Shown here in pieces: positions 1 through 6,812 of a DNA stretch of 16,975 bases. Made by a program: the position numbers and the translations under genes. Position 1 is the stretch's first letter; the number at the start of each line of letters is the position of its first letter. Below the pieces are notes generated by a model that was not told the origin of the DNA, did not search any database, and was given only the letters and a program-made list of their open reading frames with translations. The DNA lies in NCBI GenBank assembly GCA_025458585.1, contig JALOSD010000059.1, positions 1 through 16,975 on the forward strand, written 5' to 3'. This DNA is from Burkholderiaceae bacterium. GTDB taxonomy: Bacteria > Pseudomonadota > Gammaproteobacteria > Burkholderiales > Burkholderiaceae_C.

Positions 1-3
1 GCG

Positions 4-1104
4 TCAGTCGAAGACGGGCGTCTCGACGCCGAGCACCTTGTGCAGCTTCGGACTCGTCGTCGTGTACTGCAGGTGGATCTTCTTCTCGGGGAAGATGTAC
101 GGCGCGGCGCCGAAGGCGGCGAGCGCCGCCTCGTGGAAGCCCGACAGGATCAGCTTCTTCTTGCCCGGGTAGGTGTTGATGTCACCCACCGCGAAGATGC
201 CGGGCACGCTGGTCTCGAACTTCTCGGTGTCGACCACCAACTGCTTGCGCTCGATCTGCAGGCCCCAGTCGGCGATCGGCCCCAGCTTGGGCGACAGGCC
301 GAAGAAGACGAGCAGCATGTCCATCGGCACCACGCGCGTGACACCATCGCCGCCGGTGACCTTCACCGCCGTCATGCGGCCGTCGGCCTCGTCGAAGCCG
401 GTGACCTGGCCGACGATGAACTGCATCTCGTAGGCCTCGCACAGCTCGCGCATCTTCGCGACGCTGGCCGGCGCGGCGCGGAAGCCGTCGCGGCGGTGCA
501 CCAGGATCACGCTCTCGGCCTTGTGCGACCCCTCCTGCACGAAGTTGAGCGCCCAGTCGAGCGCCGAGTCGCCGCCGCCGACGATGACCAGGTTCTTGCC
601 CGCGAACTGCGCCGGGTTCTTCACTCGGTAGAACAGCTGCGTGCCGTCGAACCTCTCGATGCCGTCGACCTTGAGCGTGCGCGGCTGGAACGAGCCGACG
701 CCGGCGGCGATGAAGATCGTCTTCGTGACGAAGCGCGTGCCCTTGCTCGTCTCGACGTCGAAGCGGTCGTCGTCGCGCTTGCTCACCACGGTGACTTCCT
801 GGCCGAGGTGGAACGTGGCGCCGAAGGGCTCGATCTGCTTGAGCAGGTTGTCGGTCAGTTCCTGCCCGGTGCACACCGGCACGGCCGGAATGTCGTAGAT
901 CGGCTTGTCGGGGTAGAGCTCGATGCACTGCCCGCCCGGGTAGGCGAGCGAGTCGATGACGTGCGCCTTGATCTCGAGCAGGCCGAGTTCGAACACCTGG
1001 AACAGCCCCACCGGGCCGGCACCGACGATGACGGCATCGGTCTCGATCGGGCCGTCGTGGTGGCGCGCGGTGTCGGTCACTTCGGGGTTGGCTTGCGGTT
1101 CCAT
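4..1104 (-). CDS. Ferredoxin-NADP+ reductase, thioredoxin-reductase-like type
   Basis: This 366-residue FAD/NAD(P)H oxidoreductase most likely transfers electrons between NADPH and ferredoxin in the cytoplasm. The FAD-binding GAGPVG motif is at residues 28-33, PGGQC at about 56-60, the NADPH-binding GGGDSALD at 176-183, and the C-terminal FAD motif with GD at 307-308 followed by PGKKK. There is no CxxC redox pair between the two nucleotide-binding halves, which separates it from true thioredoxin reductase and fits the TrxR-like FNR family, usually about 340-350 residues. The slightly long N-terminus (about 20 residues before the first strand) looks non-conserved. The ferredoxin gene fdxA lies 43 bases upstream on the same strand, so the pair is probably co-transcribed and may be a redox couple. 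The start ATG has only a weak GAAGA-like ribosome site. The family is clear. The exact electron partner is inferred. Confidence 0.92.
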   Translation of the reverse strand: MEPQANPEVTDTARHHDGPIETDAVIVGAGPVGLFQVFELGLLEIKAHVIDSLAYPGGQCIELYPDKPIYDIPAVPVCTGQELTDNLLKQIEPFGATFHLGQEVTVVSKRDDDRFDVETSKGTRFVTKTIFIAAGVGSFQPRTLKVDGIERFDGTQLFYRVKNPAQFAGKNLVIVGGGDSALDWALNFVQEGSHKAESVILVHRRDGFRAAPASVAKMRELCEAYEMQFIVGQVTGFDEADGRMTAVKVTGGDGVTRVVPMDMLLVFFGLSPKLGPIADWGLQIERKQLVVDTEKFETSVPGIFAVGDINTYPGKKKLILSGFHEAALAAFGAAPYIFPEKKIHLQYTTTSPKLHKVLGVETPVFD

Positions 1105-1109
1105 GGTCT

Positions 1110-1128
1110 TCGGGGCCTTCGGCCCGTG
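1110..1128 (-). other. Short GC hairpin between fdxA and the FNR gene
   Basis: A perfect 5-bp inverted repeat with a three-base loop (GGGCC 1113-1117, GGCCC 1121-1125) sits in the 43-base gap after the fdxA stop, ending eight bases before the FNR start codon. No T-tract follows, so it is unlikely to be a strong terminator. It could modulate translation or message stability of the reductase. The functional meaning is inferred only. Confidence 0.3.
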
Positions 1129-1147
1129 GGTGCGGTGAGGGCCGCGA

Positions 1148-1471
1148 TCAGCGCTTCAGCTCGGGAAGCTTGCTCTTCACGTCCTTCCACTCGTCGGCGT
1201 CGGGCAGCGGCGTCTTGCGCTTGGTGATGCTCGGCCACTTCTTTGCCAGCTCGGCGTTCAGCGCGATGAAGTGCTGCTGGTCGCCTGGCACGTCCTCCTC
1301 CGGGACGATCGCGTTGACCGGGCACTCCGGGATGCAGACGGCGCAGTCGATGCACTCGTCGGGATCGATCGTCAGGAAGTTGGGCCCTTCACGGAAGCAG
1401 TCGACCGGGCAGACATCGACGCAGTCGGTGTACTTGCAGCGGATGCACGATTCGAGAACGACGTGGGTCAT
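1148..1471 (-). CDS. fdxA: 7Fe ferredoxin FdxA ([3Fe-4S][4Fe-4S])
   Basis: This 107-residue soluble electron carrier has the full cysteine pattern of the Azotobacter FdI/FdxA family, shifted by one residue: C9, C12, C17, C21, C25, C40, C43, C46 and C50. By analogy C9, C17 and C50 hold the [3Fe-4S] cluster and C21, C40, C43 and C46 the [4Fe-4S] cluster. C12 and C25 match the non-ligand cysteines of the family. The C-terminal tail (about residues 60-107, with QQHFIALNAELAKKWP) is the usual FdxA extension. The start gives the canonical MTHVV N-terminus. Much longer reading frames exist through this region but are only GC-rich open frames. The FNR gene follows directly. The 110-base gap upstream, behind cobA, has its own candidate promoter, so fdxA may be expressed separately from the sulfur operon. 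Confidence 0.95.
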   Translation of the reverse strand: MTHVVLESCIRCKYTDCVDVCPVDCFREGPNFLTIDPDECIDCAVCIPECPVNAIVPEEDVPGDQQHFIALNAELAKKWPSITKRKTPLPDADEWKDVKSKLPELKR

Positions 1472-1584
1472 GACCAGGCTCTGGTGGCGGGCGGCGTCTT
1501 CGGGCGTTCCCGCACGGCCGCACCGCCCGCGACGGAACCTCGGGGCGGACCCCCTCCGGTCCCTGCCCTCTCGCGGGCATTTTA
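1472..1584 (-). promoter_or_regulatory. Candidate fdxA promoter and leader
   Basis: Reading on the minus strand, TAAAAT at 1584-1579 is a good sigma-70 -10 box in an otherwise GC-rich stretch, and it overlaps the TAA stop codon of the upstream methyltransferase gene. No convincing -35 box lies 16-18 bases further upstream. Transcription from it would give a leader of about 100 bases containing a small hairpin (GGACC 1547-1551, GGTCC 1558-1562). No riboswitch fold was recognised. Confidence 0.35.
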
Positions 1585-2313
1585 GGGCGCGAGGGTTTGC
1601 CCCGACCTGGGAGGACGCGCCGGCGCGAAGGTCTTCACCTGGCACGGGGCTCGGGGCCCCCGCGACCGGGACAGCGGCGCCGCCCCGACGCCCACCGTCA
1701 CGACCGCCGGCCGCCCGGCGTGCAGCATAGACGCTTCGACGAGCGAGGCCACCGTATGGTCGCTCGCCAGCTCGTCGACGCAGCCCGCCCTCGAGACGAC
1801 GCACACCGGCGTGTCGGCCGCCCAGTCCACGGCGAGCAACTGGCGCGACAGCGCCAGCGACGGCGTGCCGTCGGCACGCGCACTGACGGCCGTCGTCAGG
1901 CTCACGCTGCGTCCTCGTCCGCGGCGCGTCAGCGGCCGCCGCGTTGCCGCCGCGGCCGCCAGCGCCGCCGTCACCCCGGGCACGACGTCGGCGGCGATGC
2001 CGGCCTCGGCCAGCGCCTGCAGTTCCTCCTCGAGGCGGCCGCTCGGGTCGCCGCCCTTGAGCCGTACGACGAGTGCGCCGCGGCTCGCGTGGTGCACCAG
2101 CAGCGCGTTGATCTTCGACTGCCCGGTCGAGTCGCAAAAGCCGCGCTTGCCGACGTCGATCCACGTCGCCCGCGGTGCGAGATCGCGCAGCACGGGGTCG
2201 GTCAGCGAGTCGGCGAGCACGACGTTGGCGGCCGCCAGATGGCGCGCGCCGCGCAGCGTGATCAGGTCGGCGGCCCCGGGACCGGCGCCGACGAAGACGA
2301 CGCGACCGCTCAT
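1582..2313 (-). CDS. cobA: Divergent uroporphyrinogen-III C-methyltransferase (SUMT) family protein
   Basis: This 243-residue protein belongs to the tetrapyrrole methylase fold, whose SUMT members use two S-adenosylmethionine to turn uroporphyrinogen III into precorrin-2, the first step to siroheme. Visible motifs are VGAGPGAADLITL near the N-terminus, VGKRGF, VVRLKGGDP, VVPGVTAA and PLTRRG. Departures from the usual family are clear: the YDxLV motif reads ADSLTD, the GGDPFxFGRGGEE loop is shortened to GGDPSGRLEEE, the PLTHR histidine is arginine, and the segment normally carrying YMG is missing or contracted. There is no precorrin-2 dehydrogenase domain, so it is not a full CysG. The start is fixed by an ATGA overlap with cysH, which ties it to siroheme supply for the sulfite reductase four genes back. 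The family is certain; catalytic competence is less so. Confidence 0.82.
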   Translation of the reverse strand: MSGRVVFVGAGPGAADLITLRGARHLAAANVVLADSLTDPVLRDLAPRATWIDVGKRGFCDSTGQSKINALLVHHASRGALVVRLKGGDPSGRLEEELQALAEAGIAADVVPGVTAALAAAAATRRPLTRRGRGRSVSLTTAVSARADGTPSLALSRQLLAVDWAADTPVCVVSRAGCVDELASDHTVASLVEASMLHAGRPAVVTVGVGAAPLSRSRGPRAPCQVKTFAPARPPRSGQTLAP

Positions 2314-3044
2314 GTAGCGGCTTCGGCCTCGACACGTGCCACGTGAAGCCCGCACTCCTTGGCCGTCTCATGCTCCCACCACCAGCGCCCCGCGCGGAAT
2401 GGCTCGCCGACGGCGATCGCGCGTGTGCACGGCGCGCAGCCGATGCTCGGCATGAACTGGTCGTGCAGTGGGTTGTACGGCACGTCGTGGCGGGCGATGT
2501 AGTGCCAGACGTCGCCCCAGGTCCACTCGGCCAGCGGGTTGAGCTTGAGCCGACCCTCGCCGTCGCGGTCGCTGAATGGCACCTCGGCACGCGTGTCGGA
2601 CTGTTCGCGCCGCAGGCCGGTGATCCAGGCGTCGCGGCCGGCGAGCATGCGCGCCAGCGGCTCGAGCTTGCGCAACCGGCAGCAGGCCTTGCGCAGCTCG
2701 ATGCCGCGGTACATCGCGTCGGCCCCGTGTCGGCCGACGAACTGCACCACCGCCTCGGCCTCCGGGCGGTACACGTCAACGTGCAGGCCGTAGCGCTGCC
2801 CGATGCGCGCGATCAGCGCCAGCGTCTCGGCGTGCAGCGCGCCGGTGTCGAGGGTGGCGACCGCGATCGGCAGGCCGGCGCGTGAGATCAGGTCGGTGAC
2901 GACCATGTCCTCGGCGCCCAGGCTGGTGGCCTGCACGACGCGGCCGGCGTGCTCGCAGGCGGCGCGCTGCAGCACCGCCTGCGTGTGCGCGAGCTTGAGG
3001 TCGAAGTCGGCGCTGGGCCGGGCGTAGAGCTCGATGGCGTTCAT
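2310..3044 (-). CDS. cysH: Assimilatory adenylylsulfate (APS/PAPS) reductase CysH
   Basis: This 244-residue cytoplasmic enzyme reduces activated sulfate to sulfite using thioredoxin or glutathione. The catalytic cysteine is C231 in KECGLH near the C-terminus. The pairs C121-C122 (KACCRLRK) and C203/C206 (GCAPC) are the [4Fe-4S] ligands found in the bacterial APS-reductase subtype and absent from E. coli-type PAPS reductase. APS is therefore the likely substrate and no APS kinase would be needed. The N-terminal nucleotide-binding part includes TSLGAEDMV at about 40-48 and the TLDTG motif at about 64-68. The start MNAIELYARP is set by an ATGA overlap with the DUF934 gene. Its own stop overlaps the cobA start in the same way, so the three genes look translationally coupled. 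cysDN (ATP sulfurylase) is not in this window. Confidence 0.95.
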   Translation of the reverse strand: MNAIELYARPSADFDLKLAHTQAVLQRAACEHAGRVVQATSLGAEDMVVTDLISRAGLPIAVATLDTGALHAETLALIARIGQRYGLHVDVYRPEAEAVVQFVGRHGADAMYRGIELRKACCRLRKLEPLARMLAGRDAWITGLRREQSDTRAEVPFSDRDGEGRLKLNPLAEWTWGDVWHYIARHDVPYNPLHDQFMPSIGCAPCTRAIAVGEPFRAGRWWWEHETAKECGLHVARVEAEAAT

Positions 3045-3553
3045 GCGGGCAGGCGGTGGTGCGGCGGCGCCGGGTCGCGGCGCAAGCGCGGCCGCGGCTC
3101 GTGGACGTCGCCCTGGTAGTGAGCGGTGAAGAAGCGCAGCGCGCGCTGCGCCGAGTCGAGGCTCTGGTCGGCGCGCAGCTGCACGGCGTCGAAGCCGGTG
3201 CGGTGCAGCAGAGGCAGCATGTCGACCAGCAGCTCGCCGGTCGCGCGCACCTCGCCGCGAAAGCCCAGGCGGCTGCGCAGCAGCCGTGCCTGGCTGTAGG
3301 CGCGGCCGTCGGTCCACTTCGGGAACTGCAGCGCGATCAGCGCCAGCCGCGGCAGGTCGGCCTCGAGGGCCTCGACGTCGGCGTCGTTGGGCAGCACCAG
3401 GCCGGCCGGCAGGTCCTGCGGCCAGATCGCGCGCACCGCGTGCCACTGCCCGGGGCTGAGCAGCCGGTGTGCGGCCGGCGACGGGTGCGGCTGCGGGCCG
3501 TGCCCGCCGTCGACGGGGCGCCAGTGGTCGTGATGGGGGTCGATGAACTTCAT
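3041..3553 (-). CDS. DUF934 family protein, sulfur-assimilation operon
   Basis: This 170-residue protein is of the DUF934 family, which is regularly found between sulfite reductase and cysH in proteobacteria. It is small, soluble and without signal peptide or membrane segment. The family core is plain at about residues 76-115: FPKWTDGRAYSQARLLRSR, then GFRGEVRATG and LLVDMLP. The N-terminus (residues 1-30) and the C-terminal tail are rich in His and Pro (HHDHW, PPHHR). No biochemical role is established for the family to my knowledge. Position in the operon suggests an accessory function in reduction of sulfate or sulfite, or in supply of cofactors. The start MKFIDP lies 19 bases after the sulfite reductase stop. 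An alternative start 13 codons upstream would overlap that gene and is less likely. The stop overlaps the cysH start (ATGA). Confidence 0.9.
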   Translation of the reverse strand: MKFIDPHHDHWRPVDGGHGPQPHPSPAAHRLLSPGQWHAVRAIWPQDLPAGLVLPNDADVEALEADLPRLALIALQFPKWTDGRAYSQARLLRSRLGFRGEVRATGELLVDMLPLLHRTGFDAVQLRADQSLDSAQRALRFFTAHYQGDVHEPRPRLRRDPAPPHHRLPA

Positions 3554-3572
3554 GTCGTGGGCCGTTCGGCGT

Positions 3573-5300
3573 TCAGGCGGCGAGCGCGGCAAGCCCGGCG
3601 ACCGGCGCCGCCGCGGTAGCCTGCCGCACGGCGTCGGACGCGGCGCGGAACGGACCGATGCCGACGCGGCGCACCGTGTCGACGAACCGTTCGCCGGGCA
3701 CGCGCTCGCGGCGGTAGGCCTGCACCAGCGCCTCGATCACGTCGGGCACCTCGTCGGCGGCAAAGGCCGGGCCGATCACCTTGCCGGGCACCGACGCGCC
3801 ACTCAGCGTCGAGCCGTCGGAGCCGCCGAGCGTGACCTGGTACCACTCCTGGCCGTCCTTGTCGACGCCGAGGATGCCGATGTGGCCGCTGTGGTGGTGG
3901 CCACAGCTGTTGATGCAGCCGCTGACGTGCAGGTCGATGTCGCCGAGGTCGTACAGCTCGTCGAGGTCGGCGAAGCGCTGCGTGATGGCCTCGGCCACGG
4001 GGATCGAACGCGCGTTGGCGAGGCCGCAGAAGTCGCCGCCGGGGCAGGCGATCATGTCGGTCAGCAGGCCGATGTTCGGCGTCGCGACGCCGGCCGCCTT
4101 CGCGGCCTGCCACACCGCGTACAGATCGGCCTCGCGCACCCACGGCAGCAGCAGGTTCTGGTCGTGCGTGAGGCGGATCTCGCCGAGGCTGTAGCGGTCG
4201 GCGAGCGTCGCCGCGGCGTCCATCTGCTCGGCGGTGACGTCGCCCGGCGCCTGGCCCGCGCGCTTGAGCGACAGCGTCACCGCGCGGTAGCCGCTGACGC
4301 GGTGGGCGTGCACGTTGCGCTCGAGCCAGCGCGCGAAGCCCGGCGACGCGTCGAGGTGGCGCGCCGGGTCGAAACCGCCGCGCGCCGGGCGCACGCCGGC
4401 CGGGTCTGCGAAGTGCGCCGACACGCGCTCGAGCTCGGCGTCGGTGATCAGCTGCGCATCGCCGTCGGTGTCGCGGTTCAGGATCTTGGCGAACTCGTCG
4501 TCGACGGCGTCGAAGAACCTCCCGCCTTCGGCCCTGACGAGGATCTTGATGCGGGCCTTGTACAGGTTGTCGCGCCGGCCGTGGCGGTTGTAGACGCGCA
4601 CGACCGCCTCGAGGTAGACGAGGATCTGCTGCCACGGCACGAAGGCGCGCGCCAGCGTGGCAATGGCGGGCGTGCGGCCCATGCCGCCGCCCACGTGCAC
4701 CTCGAAGCCGACCTCGCCGGCGCCGTTCTTCACCAGCCGCAGGCCGACGTCGTGCCACGGCGTGGCGGCACGGTCCTCGCGCGCGCCGGTGATCGCGATC
4801 TTGAACTTGCGCGGCAAGAACGCGAACTCGGGGTGCAGCGTGCTCCACTGGCGCAGGATTTCGGCGTAGGGCCGCGGGTCGACGACCTCGTCGGGCGCGA
4901 TGCCGGCCAGCGCGTCGCTCGTGATGTTGCGGATGCAGTTGCCGCTGGTCTGGATGCCGTGCATGTCGACCTCGGCCAGCAGGTCCATCACGTCGGCGGC
5001 GCGCTCGAGCGCGATCCAGTTGAACTGCACGTTCTGGCGCGTCGTGACGTGGCCGTACCCCTGGTCGAACTCGCGCGCGATGCGCGCGAGCGTGCGCAGC
5101 TGGCGGCTGGCGAGCTCGCCGTACGGCACGGCGATGCGCAGCATCGGCGCGTGACGCTGGACGTACCAGCCGTTCTGCAGCCGCAGCGGGCGGAAATCGT
5201 CGTCGGGCAGTTCGCCGCGCAGGTGGCGCTCGAGCTGGTCGCGGAACTGCGCGGCGCGCTCGCGCAGGAAACGGCGGTCGAAAGCGGTGTAGCGGTACAT
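3573..5300 (-). CDS. cysI: Nitrite/sulfite reductase hemoprotein (siroheme, [4Fe-4S])
   Basis: This 575-residue reductase carries out six-electron reduction of sulfite to sulfide (or nitrite to ammonia) in the cytoplasm. It has the two-fold repeated ferredoxin-like and siroheme domains of the family. TTRQN lies at 86-90 and GNCIRN at 120-125. The siroheme/[4Fe-4S] cysteines appear as C419 and C425 (ACPGGDFC) and C462 and C466 (SGCINSCGHH), the classical C-x5-C and C-x3-C pairs. Length fits the one-subunit family. The first gene of the operon, it starts downstream of an AT-rich promoter island and is followed by DUF934, cysH and cobA, which makes sulfite the likely substrate. No CysJ-type flavoprotein gene is nearby, so electrons may come from ferredoxin, for which fdxA and an FNR sit downstream. 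cysI is the usual Burkholderiales name; the sulfite versus nitrite preference is inferred from context. Confidence 0.94.
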   Translation of the reverse strand: MYRYTAFDRRFLRERAAQFRDQLERHLRGELPDDDFRPLRLQNGWYVQRHAPMLRIAVPYGELASRQLRTLARIAREFDQGYGHVTTRQNVQFNWIALERAADVMDLLAEVDMHGIQTSGNCIRNITSDALAGIAPDEVVDPRPYAEILRQWSTLHPEFAFLPRKFKIAITGAREDRAATPWHDVGLRLVKNGAGEVGFEVHVGGGMGRTPAIATLARAFVPWQQILVYLEAVVRVYNRHGRRDNLYKARIKILVRAEGGRFFDAVDDEFAKILNRDTDGDAQLITDAELERVSAHFADPAGVRPARGGFDPARHLDASPGFARWLERNVHAHRVSGYRAVTLSLKRAGQAPGDVTAEQMDAAATLADRYSLGEIRLTHDQNLLLPWVREADLYAVWQAAKAAGVATPNIGLLTDMIACPGGDFCGLANARSIPVAEAITQRFADLDELYDLGDIDLHVSGCINSCGHHHSGHIGILGVDKDGQEWYQVTLGGSDGSTLSGASVPGKVIGPAFAADEVPDVIEALVQAYRRERVPGERFVDTVRRVGIGPFRAASDAVRQATAAAPVAGLAALAA

Positions 5301-5317
5301 GGCGCCGCACTCTAGGC

Positions 5318-5372
5318 AGCGCTCTTATGTTTGAGAACTACAGATTTTTTCTTTGCAAATTACCTCTGGAAC
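5318..5372 (-). promoter_or_regulatory. AT-rich promoter region of the sulfur-assimilation operon
   Basis: The stretch 5323-5371 is strikingly AT-rich compared with everything around it. On the minus strand it contains a TTGCAA-like element, an A-run and then CATAAG (5329-5324), a possible -10 box about 24 bases before the cysI start codon. The -35 match is poor, as at activator-dependent promoters, and CysB-family sites are typically AT-rich. Promoter function is inferred from composition and position; the specific regulator is not proven by the sequence. Confidence 0.4.
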
Positions 5373-5420
5373 TGACGCGAACTCGGCGTGCCCCGGCGCC
5401 GGACGCCCGACGGCGTGCCG

Positions 5421-6812
5421 TCAGTCCAGCACCAGCAGGCGCCCGAACGGCGCAACGGCGTGCGCGTGCGCTGGCGGCACGGCCCAGACGACCGGCCAGC
5501 GCGGGCGGAACGCCGCCGGGCCCTCGAGGTCGGTCAGCACGACGCCGATGTCCGGCCGGTGGCGGTCGGCTTCCTCGAGCAGCGGCGCGAAGTCGGTGCC
5601 GCCGCCGCCCTGGAACGTGATGCCTCGCAGGTCGCAGGTGCCGGGCTCGCAGTGGTCGACGCGGCGCACCCGGTCGTCGCCGATCACGAGCACCGTCACC
5701 GCCTCGAAGCGGCGCGTCATCGCCTCGACCTCGCGCGAGAAACGCTCGAGCAGGTCGTCGGCGATCGAGCCCGAGACGTCGACGACGAGCGCCAGCCGCG
5801 GCACCGCCTTCGCCGAACTCGTGCCCGGCTCCCACGGCATGCGCCCGCTCGCGCCGGCGCGTCCCTGGTTCGCCAGGTACGAACGCGACGGCCGCGACCA
5901 CGAGCGCTCCGGCTGGCGCGCCAGCGCGCGCGCGAGCCGCGTGCGCAGCACCTGCGGCCACGGCGTGCGCACGCGCGGCAGGTCGGCGATCAGCGCGCGC
6001 AGCATCGAGTGCGCCCCGTCGCCGGCGTGTGCGCGCAGCAGCCGCTCGCTCCACTCGCGCGCCTGCTCGGCCTCCTGCTCGGGCGTGTCGGCCGCCGCCT
6101 CGGCGCCCTCGCCTTCGGGGTGCAGGTCGCGCGCGTCGTGGCCGCCGAGCGCGCGCACCGCCGACGAACGCGGGCCGTCGATGCGGCGCCCGGCAGCGGC
6201 GTCGTCGGCCTCGCCGGCCCCTGACGCCCCGCCGGCATCGGCACGGTCGCCGGCCTGCCGCGCGCCCTGCTCGGCTCGGCGCGGCGCCGCCGTGCGCGCC
6301 GACGACGCGGGCGGGCGGCGGTCGTCGATCGCGCGGTACAGGCGCTCGACGTCCCACTCGAGCAGCGACTTCTCGACCGGCTCCTTCAGCGACAGCGCGT
6401 TCGCGAGCAGCTGGTCGAGCCCGACGGCGCCGCGCGGCAGCTGAAGCCAGCCGAGGTGCGCGAGCGTGCTGTTGACGATCGCGTCGGCGCACACGTTGAA
6501 CAGCTGCGAGTCGACGTCGCCGAGCGCCTGCCGCAGCTCGTGCAGCCGCTGCGGGTGGCGCAGGGCCACGTGCAGCACCTCGTGCGCGACCCAGCCGGCC
6601 TGCAGCGGCAACGGCAGTTCGTCGAACGCCGGCGTGTAGCGGATCGTCGCGCCGTCGGTCCACACCGGCGGCGAGCCGTCGCGCACCTGCGTGCTGTCGA
6701 CGTCGACGTGGCGCACCCACAGCGCGAGACCGCCGGTGCAAGGCGCGTACTCGACGAGCCGCTGCACCGCCGGGGTGCCGCGGTGGCGGTACAGCGCCGA
6801 CGGCTCGGTCAT
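5421..6812 (-). CDS. DUF2201-type protein: HExxH metallopeptidase-like domain plus VWA-like domain
   Basis: This 463-residue cytoplasmic protein has two domains joined by a disordered linker. Residues about 1-160 form a putative zinc metallopeptidase domain with HEVLHVALRH (H77, E78, H81, H86) and a following conserved segment CADAIVNSTL (108-117) that may supply the third ligand. Residues about 165-255 are Ala, Arg, Glu and Asp-rich low complexity. Residues about 337-463 are a von Willebrand A-like domain with a MIDAS-type DVSGS (D345, S347, S349), GGGGTDF with T406, and TDLEG with D428. This layout matches the predicted metal-dependent peptidases of COG3864. Its ATG overlaps the stop of the MoxR-type ATPase gene (TGATG), the usual partner arrangement, in which the ATPase is thought to act as a chaperone-like remodeller. 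Substrates are unknown. Confidence 0.88.
   Translation of the reverse strand: MTEPSALYRHRGTPAVQRLVEYAPCTGGLALWVRHVDVDSTQVRDGSPPVWTDGATIRYTPAFDELPLPLQAGWVAHEVLHVALRHPQRLHELRQALGDVDSQLFNVCADAIVNSTLAHLGWLQLPRGAVGLDQLLANALSLKEPVEKSLLEWDVERLYRAIDDRRPPASSARTAAPRRAEQGARQAGDRADAGGASGAGEADDAAAGRRIDGPRSSAVRALGGHDARDLHPEGEGAEAAADTPEQEAEQAREWSERLLRAHAGDGAHSMLRALIADLPRVRTPWPQVLRTRLARALARQPERSWSRPSRSYLANQGRAGASGRMPWEPGTSSAKAVPRLALVVDVSGSIADDLLERFSREVEAMTRRFEAVTVLVIGDDRVRRVDHCEPGTCDLRGITFQGGGGTDFAPLLEEADRHRPDIGVVLTDLEGPAAFRPRWPVVWAVPPAHAHAVAPFGRLLVLD

Noticed and set aside
40..1227. Plus-strand open frame opposite the FNR gene
   Set aside because: No motif; the FNR on the minus strand is full-length and conserved.
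1472..2779. In-frame N-terminal extension of fdxA reaching back into cysH
   Set aside because: The extension overlaps two real genes in another frame; FdxA ends naturally at the MTHVV start with the expected 107 residues.
3543..5315. Long plus-strand open frame opposite the sulfite reductase gene
   Set aside because: It is an antisense mirror caused by high GC; the protein is Val/Ala/Arg/Asp-rich with no family motifs, while the minus strand encodes a complete reductase.
5403..5422. Possible terminator hairpin at the end of the DUF2201 gene (GACGGC/GCCGTC)
   Set aside because: It overlaps the stop codon, has a two-base loop and no T-tract; such short GC palindromes are expected by chance at this base composition.
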